The notes under the pieces: model-generated
Seen by the model: the letters and a program-made list of their open reading frames with translations, nothing else
Told to the model about the DNA's origin: nothing
Databases searched by the model: none
Shown: piece after piece, positions 24,323-29,088 of the stretch
Position numbering within the stretch: position 1 is the stretch's first letter
Layout: every line of letters starts with the position of its first letter
IMG/VR virus record: IMGVR_UViG_3300034356_000089
Location: 1-29,088 of that record
Length of the DNA: 29,088 bases
Direction: 5' to 3' (one strand)
DNA from: a virus
Made by a program: the position numbers and the translations under genes

Positions 24323-24331
24323 ATTAGATTA

Positions 24332-24706
24332 TTATGAAAGTTCTTCGTATGAAACTACATAAGCAATTTTTGATGCTGTGCTAGTTGTAACGACAACAGA
24401 ATTATTTTCTTCAAGATAAAACGCTGTTGACTTGTCAGACACAATCAAAGATGCATCAGCAGGAATAGAAATAGTTGATGCTAATGGGAATGATGTACCA
24501 GCACCATTTGCGGCAGTATTAAATGCTACAGTTGAATCAAAAGCAGTATTACCATCTACATTAGCCGCAATGATCGTATTGATCTTGAAGACTTTTCCCG
24601 ATGATGAGGGATTCGCAAGCAATACATTTGGTGCTGTATTTGCTGGTGTAAGATATGATGTTTTTGCTGTAATTGTTGCAACGTTTACGATATTGGGCGC
24701 AGCCAT
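24332..24706 (-). CDS. Small beta-rich virion protein, function unknown
   Basis: A 124-residue Ala/Thr/Ser-rich protein beginning MAAPNIVNVATITAKT, with alternating hydrophobic residues typical of beta structure and a central FKINTIIAANVDG motif. It has no signal peptide or transmembrane segment. The ATG at 24706 is preceded by a good AAAGGAA ribosome site about 8 nt upstream, which supports this start. Similar small proteins accompany fibre genes in aquatic T4-like phages; that statement is from general familiarity and is not a specific homolog call. Its place between a repeat fibre and the first glycine-rich adhesin suggests a virion or host-contact role, but none can be assigned. Confidence 0.65.
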   Translation of the reverse strand: MAAPNIVNVATITAKTSYLTPANTAPNVLLANPSSSGKVFKINTIIAANVDGNTAFDSTVAFNTAANGAGTSFPLASTISIPADASLIVSDKSTAFYLEENNSVVVTTSTASKIAYVVSYEELS

Positions 24707-24724
24707 AAGAAGTTCCTTTAAAAA

Positions 24725-25876
24725 TTAACCACCAAAGACTAACGCCATTGCGATAGCTTTACCTGTTGTTACACCACCGCCACTACTTGGTGTTTGCCAT
24801 GTTGCGGTTGTTGATCCTGTAGCAGTAAGAACCTGCCCGTTTGATGGTGTAGATGAACCCGCAACAGAAATAGCGCCTGTTGCATATGTTAATTTATCTA
24901 CACCGCCTGTTGTTGTAATCTTATTGTTTGCTTGAAGACTATCAACTATAAGGTTTGCATAAGCAAAACCATTGCCAGAAACGTCAATTGTAGTTGATGG
25001 TTCAACGTTGTAGTCTTTAAATAATTTCCAAGTGCCATCAGAAGCATCTCTGAAGAATCCTGAATGGACATTACCTGCACCATCACTATACTGTCCGAAG
25101 AAACCAACGTCAACTGTGTTTGCAACATTGTTATTAGCAATCTGCAACATGTTGTCTTCAATGTTAATTTGTGTCGTACTGATAGCAGAATTAGAACCGA
25201 GAATTGTTATGTTACCCGTAACTTGCATGTCGCCACCGACATACAAGTTCTTAGCGATACCAGCACCACCATCAACGATCAATGCACCTGTAGTAACACC
25301 TGTTGATTGTGTAGTATCAGTAACATCAATTATGCCACCAACGAATAAGTTCTTAGCAATACCAGCACCACCATCAACGATCAAAGCGCCTGTGGTATTA
25401 CTTGTTGATTGTGTAGTATTGGCAACATCAACTATACCACCAACGTATACGTTTTTAGCAACACCAGCACCGCCGGAAATAATTACTGCACCTGTAGTGC
25501 TTGAGGATGAATCTGTTGTTCCAGAAAGTGTCGTGTTTGCTGTAACATTTAAGTCTGTGCCTACATATAATTTCTTAGCGACACCAACACCACCAGTAAC
25601 AATCAAAGTTCCTGTAGTAGTTGAAGATGCGTCTGTAGCACCACCTAAAGTTAAAACATCAGTAGATGTATTGTATGTTAAATTTGAATCATCAACAATC
25701 AATCCAGAAGTTGACACTAATGGAACACGTCCAGAGGTCAAAGTCGCCACAGTAACTGTATTTGCAGAAATTGCACCCGTACCGGCAGTAAAAGAATTTA
25801 CTGTATTAGCCGCATCATTAAACGTGCTTCTAAATTCATTAAACGTGTTCGATAACGCTACTTGTGATATTGGCAT
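24725..25876 (-). CDS. Repeat-containing phage fibre/structural protein
   Basis: A 383-residue protein made mostly of beta-type repeats. Residues about 80-215 contain four imperfect units built on GALIVDGGAGIAKNLYVGG; three are spaced exactly 34 residues (102 nt) and one 40 residues. After this come an NITILGSN segment and a region with QINIEDNMLQIANN and FFGQYSDGAGNV, which resembles tail-fibre shaft or tip segments of aquatic T4-like phages. The C-terminus ends in GKAIAMALVFGG, an ending I associate with fibre-like phage structural proteins. The start overlaps the preceding stop as TAATG, with an AGAGAGAG-type purine leader just upstream. A possible late promoter (25986-25993) lies within the preceding gene. 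The exact position in the virion is not known; fibre is inferred from composition and neighbours. Confidence 0.75.
   Translation of the reverse strand: MPISQVALSNTFNEFRSTFNDAANTVNSFTAGTGAISANTVTVATLTSGRVPLVSTSGLIVDDSNLTYNTSTDVLTLGGATDASSTTTGTLIVTGGVGVAKKLYVGTDLNVTANTTLSGTTDSSSSTTGAVIISGGAGVAKNVYVGGIVDVANTTQSTSNTTGALIVDGGAGIAKNLFVGGIIDVTDTTQSTGVTTGALIVDGGAGIAKNLYVGGDMQVTGNITILGSNSAISTTQINIEDNMLQIANNNVANTVDVGFFGQYSDGAGNVHSGFFRDASDGTWKLFKDYNVEPSTTIDVSGNGFAYANLIVDSLQANNKITTTGGVDKLTYATGAISVAGSSTPSNGQVLTATGSTTATWQTPSSGGGVTTGKAIAMALVFGG
25248..25600 (-). repeat. Tandem 102-nt coding repeats in the fibre gene
   Basis: Three successive copies of a block (shared core TTCTTAGC then ACCAGCACC on the plus strand) begin at 25248, 25350 and 25452, exactly 102 nt apart, and a fourth begins 120 nt further at 25572. 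They encode 34-residue units with GALIVDGGAGIAKNLYVGG. The phase is conserved, so copy number could change without a frameshift. Confidence 0.85.
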
Positions 25877-26127
25877 TATTCTTCTCTCTCTTTAGTTATT
25901 TTTAACAACAATTGTTTGATTTCGCTGAGGTCTGATTTAATACTGTCCACTTCGTCACGAATTAAAGCAATCTCATTTCTACTCTTATTTATATCAGAAA
26001 TTTTTCGTTTTTGGATTTTATATTTTAACAATGAATCCATGTCTGTATTTAGTATGGCTTTAGAGTTTATATCTCTTTCGGTAAACCCACGAACAGGTTC
26101 TGCGATTTTAATCTTTTCTGCTATCAT
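25876..26127 (-). CDS. Small coiled-coil virion-cluster protein, function unknown
   Basis: An 83-residue charged protein. The C-terminal half (about residues 45-83, from RNEIALIRDEVDSIKSDL onward) has hydrophobic residues spaced as in a heptad coiled coil and is rich in Lys, Glu and Ile. The start ATG at 26127 overlaps the stop of the large upstream virion gene as ATGA, and its own stop overlaps the next start as TAATG, so translation is probably coupled through all three genes. No signal peptide or membrane segment is visible. I do not recognise a family. A small coiled-coil linker or trimerisation partner for the fibre encoded next is a reasonable guess from the context only. Confidence 0.65.
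   Translation of the reverse strand: MIAEKIKIAEPVRGFTERDINSKAILNTDMDSLLKYKIQKRKISDINKSRNEIALIRDEVDSIKSDLSEIKQLLLKITKEREE
25986..25993 (-). promoter_or_regulatory. Possible internal late promoter for the repeat fibre gene
   Basis: An exact minus-strand TATAAATA inside the 83-residue gene, 110 nt before the start of the 383-residue fibre gene. It may add transcription of the fibre and downstream genes. The A+T-rich coding context makes chance occurrence possible. Confidence 0.35.
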
Positions 26128-29088
26128 GCTAATGCTATGCCTCTCAAATCTTTGACCTTTGATGCAAAACTTGGATTGCTAGATAAGAAAACAATCTTAA
26201 TTGCAAACTGTTTGTATCCTTGGAATGTTCTTCCATCAGGTGTTGTATATGCAACTGTGTTATTTAGAACACGGAAAACGTCTTGGCTAGAAGCAAGTGT
26301 AGAGAACACAGATTCAACTGTCAATGATACGTTATTTGCAATGGTAGAAACTACACGTTCTGTTCTAGCAGTACCGACAGCAATTGTGTCACCAATCTTC
26401 AAGTCTTCTGTGAAGCGAGTAGATGTGCCAGTAACTGTTGTTGATACGTTAGAAATTGCAACTGTACCAGTAAGCAATTCAGAACCACCAGTTTTTGCTA
26501 CAGACGGAACAACATACTTTTCTTCTTTGTACTCATTCTGATTGAGTGTGAACGTTTCTGTTCCAACCAATTCCATAGGAGTATAGAATTTATCGTCAAA
26601 TGCGTCTGAGTCATTCTCATTCAATAATTTAGCATAGACTTTAATTGAAGTTCCTGGCGGACGATTGATTCTCAAATAGGTAACTAAATCAGCCGCTTCA
26701 AATCCATCGTTCAACGTCACAACTTTAGTGATGTATCTAGACTCAGAAGAATATGGTCCAGTTGGATTTTCTTCATTGCGAATAGACATTGCTTGATTGA
26801 CTGCGTTTGATGTAGTAAAATTGTTTATAACAGTCAAAACTGTGTTACTTGTTACTGAAGAAACTCTGCGGTATTCGTCACCAAAGTATGCATATTCACC
26901 AGGGAATACTTGTGTCGTAAAAGTTGTACCAGTACCAACAACAATATTATTGCCAGAACTATATGCAACTGTTCCGCTTACTTCTGTGCTATCTAAATTG
27001 TTGATAACATTTTTATCAAAGTGAAATCTAATACTTTCATTGTCAATGTATGGAGTAATAAACTTATTAGCTGTAGACAATGTTGCTCTTACTTGCAAAG
27101 ATTTAAATCCACTTGCCGTTTCTGAAGCCGTAGTAGAAATTTGTTTTCTAGAACGCAATACTAATCTTTCATAGTTTTTAACTGTAGTGAAATCAGTATC
27201 AACTGTAAACGTACTGTCAGCAGTCTTGATATCATATGTGATATTTGTCTCAGGAAGAATTTGATCGCTAATAGCTGGAGTCAATGCATCATAAGTAAAT
27301 GCAGTTGTTTGTGGAATATTAGCCCAAAATTCAACTTTTTCTGAAGTACTAAACTCTGCAACTCTCATTGTGAATTTCATATCAATATTTTGTTTTGCTG
27401 TCCATGTTGTGTCGGTAGAAGATGTGAATAACAATCCGCTATTATATGCTTGTTCAATTCTAGTCTGTCTGTCTGGATTAGTAATGTCAATTGCACCCAA
27501 TTCAGCAACCCAAATTGCATAATCTGGATCATTATTGTCTGGCTTAACAGCAAAACAATATTCATTACCAGGACTCAAATAGATAGGATTTTTAAATGTG
27601 AATTTAGTTGCGGTTGATGCATTTTCACTTATATTAATATTTACATTGTTGACAACTGCACTATCACTAGCACTAACAAATTGTAAAGATGGAAATCCAT
27701 TTTCCATTTCACGAACTTCAACTCTAACATTTCTAGCGTCTTCTTGTGATTTTGTTCTGAAAAACAGATCAATAGAAGTTAAATAGAATCCTTTTGAATA
27801 TGTATCTGGATCAACAAAGAAACTTTGCGACAATGGATCAGTATTTCTTGGTGGCGGTTGTGGAATTGGCACACTCGCAGTTTCAACTCGCTGTTGAGAA
27901 ATAACTTTTCTGCCCAATGATCTAATATTATCTGCGCCAACGAACGTAACGTTAAATGGGCGAGAGTTAATTGTGAATGAACCAGTCTTTTGTAAAATGC
28001 CTTGTGAGAAAATTGTGTTTCTTGCACTAGTTAATGTTGTTCCCTCAGAATTTGTGGGGCTATCTGTGATTTTAAATTCACGTGGACCAGTATAAAATTT
28101 ACCAGCTGGAACTTCAAACAATAATATAATTTGATTGTTTTTAACAATGAGTGGCTGTGTAGCACCATTAGCAATAGCTTCCCAAGTGCTTCCACTATTG
28201 CCAGTCAATTCACCCTTGCTGTTCATCAAATCGTTTAATGATTGTACAGTAGTACTACCGAACAATGAAATTTGAAAACAATTCGCAGTAACGTTTACGC
28301 CATCAAAGAATGCATAAACTCTAGAATTATTTTTCAATCCTGTAGCTTGAATAACAAAGTCACGAGGACGCATTCTAAGTGCGGCTTCAACTTGAACAAC
28401 TCTATCAAACTTAACATCTTGTGAAGACGATGTTGTTTGATTGCCTGCGGCTAATTGATTATATGCTTCTTGAGTCGTCTGTTGTAATGCAGTAGTGACA
28501 TTAAATTGACCAACTTGTGTTGTTTGATTTGTTCCAGCAACAATACCAGTTTGTGTCGTGCCACCAAGCCATTTTTGATTTAATGGTGCAACTTCTGTAT
28601 TCCATGCACTCACTAATGCTTTCCAGTTATCAGCACCTTGGTCATCATTGTAAACGACATTTTTTGTAGGATCATTTTCTGTCTCAAAGAAATTATCTGT
28701 AAATGGCACAGCAATTAAATCACCAGTCCAAATGAAGTTTAATTCTTCAGCAAGTCTTAATTGTCTAGATGCTTTATCTTGTTTTAATCCCTTTGCTTCA
28801 ACTTCAGTATATGGCAACATAATTTTGTTGCCAGAATTTATGGTTGTTGTTGAAGCAGTTGTTCCTGTAGTAGAATAACGAAGTCCGACTGTGTTTGCAT
28901 TGTCCTGTAAACATGTCAATAATTTATTCTTTTTGTCAATTGCACAATCTTTACCATCTTCAGATGTAGATGCTACAGACCAACCTGTAAATGGATCAAC
29001 AAGAATACCATTTTTGAATCTGTCTAATCCATCATTGTCCAATTCTGTCGTATCAGTCGCTTGCTTCTCTAAGAAACTCAATGCAGTA
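26124..29088 (-). CDS. Large T4-like virion structural protein (DUF4815-like), 5'-truncated by the window edge
   Basis: At least 985 residues of a large virion protein. The first possible start in view is a TTG at 29081, but the frame stays open to the last base with Thr and Ala codons before it and no ribosome site is visible, so the gene almost certainly begins outside the window. The visible N-terminus, with FLEKQATDTTELDNDGLDRF followed by an ILVDPFTGWS stretch, resembles the large DUF4815-type structural proteins of T4-like cyanophages and related aquatic myoviruses; this is recognition from memory. A middle segment with DPLSQSFFVDP and FYLTSIDLFFRTKS is also typical of that group. The C-terminal third holds two copies of a small beta module (about 26779-26985 and 26266-26478). 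It overlaps the next gene by ATGA. A baseplate or fibre-attachment role is inferred, not shown. Confidence 0.8.
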   Translation of the reverse strand, partial: TALSFLEKQATDTTELDNDGLDRFKNGILVDPFTGWSVASTSEDGKDCAIDKKNKLLTCLQDNANTVGLRYSTTGTTASTTTINSGNKIMLPYTEVEAKGLKQDKASRQLRLAEELNFIWTGDLIAVPFTDNFFETENDPTKNVVYNDDQGADNWKALVSAWNTEVAPLNQKWLGGTTQTGIVAGTNQTTQVGQFNVTTALQQTTQEAYNQLAAGNQTTSSSQDVKFDRVVQVEAALRMRPRDFVIQATGLKNNSRVYAFFDGVNVTANCFQISLFGSTTVQSLNDLMNSKGELTGNSGSTWEAIANGATQPLIVKNNQIILLFEVPAGKFYTGPREFKITDSPTNSEGTTLTSARNTIFSQGILQKTGSFTINSRPFNVTFVGADNIRSLGRKVISQQRVETASVPIPQPPPRNTDPLSQSFFVDPDTYSKGFYLTSIDLFFRTKSQEDARNVRVEVREMENGFPSLQFVSASDSAVVNNVNINISENASTATKFTFKNPIYLSPGNEYCFAVKPDNNDPDYAIWVAELGAIDITNPDRQTRIEQAYNSGLLFTSSTDTTWTAKQNIDMKFTMRVAEFSTSEKVEFWANIPQTTAFTYDALTPAISDQILPETNITYDIKTADSTFTVDTDFTTVKNYERLVLRSRKQISTTASETASGFKSLQVRATLSTANKFITPYIDNESIRFHFDKNVINNLDSTEVSGTVAYSSGNNIVVGTGTTFTTQVFPGEYAYFGDEYRRVSSVTSNTVLTVINNFTTSNAVNQAMSIRNEENPTGPYSSESRYITKVVTLNDGFEAADLVTYLRINRPPGTSIKVYAKLLNENDSDAFDDKFYTPMELVGTETFTLNQNEYKEEKYVVPSVAKTGGSELLTGTVAISNVSTTVTGTSTRFTEDLKIGDTIAVGTARTERVVSTIANNVSLTVESVFSTLASSQDVFRVLNNTVAYTTPDGRTFQGYKQFAIKIVFLSSNPSFASKVKDLRGIALA

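Noticed and set aside
25248-25600. Possible CRISPR array from regular spacing
   Set aside because: The repeats are 102-120 nt, are in coding phase and are similar along their whole length, with no unique spacers between short repeats.
25032-25895. A 287-codon plus-strand open frame
   Set aside because: It lies fully opposite the repeat fibre gene, shows the same repeat phase in Pro-rich antisense form, and all confirmed genes are on the other strand.
29079-29081. TTG as the true start of the large right-hand gene
   Set aside because: The frame continues to the window end without a stop, the upstream codons are sense, and there is no ribosome site, so the gene is better described as truncated by the window.

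Overview
This window is a late-gene (structural and DNA-packaging) segment of a tailed phage of the T4-like myovirus superfamily. Every supported gene lies on the minus strand, so transcription runs from right to left. The diagnostic run, in transcription order, is gp13, gp14, gp15, gp16, gp17, gp18, gp19, a second gp19-like protein, gp20, core proteins and gp21, which matches the T4 late cluster. Small intergenic gaps, 4-nt ATGA and TAATG start/stop overlaps, strong AAGGAG ribosome sites and repeated TATAAATA boxes (the T4-type late promoter) support one co-expressed virion programme. The host cannot be read from the sequence. The modest G+C and the fibre families suggest an aquatic bacterium, but that is inference. 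No integrase, tRNA, toxin or metabolic gene was seen.

Right part (29088 to 24332): a large T4-like virion protein cut by the window edge, a small coiled-coil protein, a fibre protein with 34-residue tandem repeats, and a small beta-rich protein.

Fibre/adhesin part (24322 to 14496): two related cassettes. Each has a free glycine-rich protein, a 1090-residue fibre (glycine-rich domain, LamG-like jellyroll, SPRY-like domain, C-terminal fibre region) and a tail-assembly-chaperone-like protein. A 116-residue protein sits inside the second cassette. The block ends in a strong rho-independent terminator at 14441-14465.

Neck, packaging and tail part (14392 to 6926): gp13 and gp14 (neck), gp15 (tail completion), gp16 and gp17 (terminase), gp18 (sheath) and two consecutive tail-tube paralogs. 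A terminator-like hairpin and a late-promoter box set inside a perfect inverted repeat separate them from the portal.

Head part (6822 to 18): the gp20 portal, then a 54-triplet collagen-like protein, a small beta protein and a protein of about 20-residue FG repeats, all inserted where T4 has only genes 67 and 68. After them come a gp67-like acidic core protein, two proteins with prohead-targeting N-termini, an unknown protein, and the gp21 prohead protease. A late promoter at the far left edge probably drives the scaffold and capsid genes outside the window.

The most noteworthy points are the duplicated adhesin cassettes, the doubled tail-tube gene, the collagen and FG-repeat insertions in the head cluster, and one small beta module that appears both in the tail sheath and twice in the large right-hand protein.
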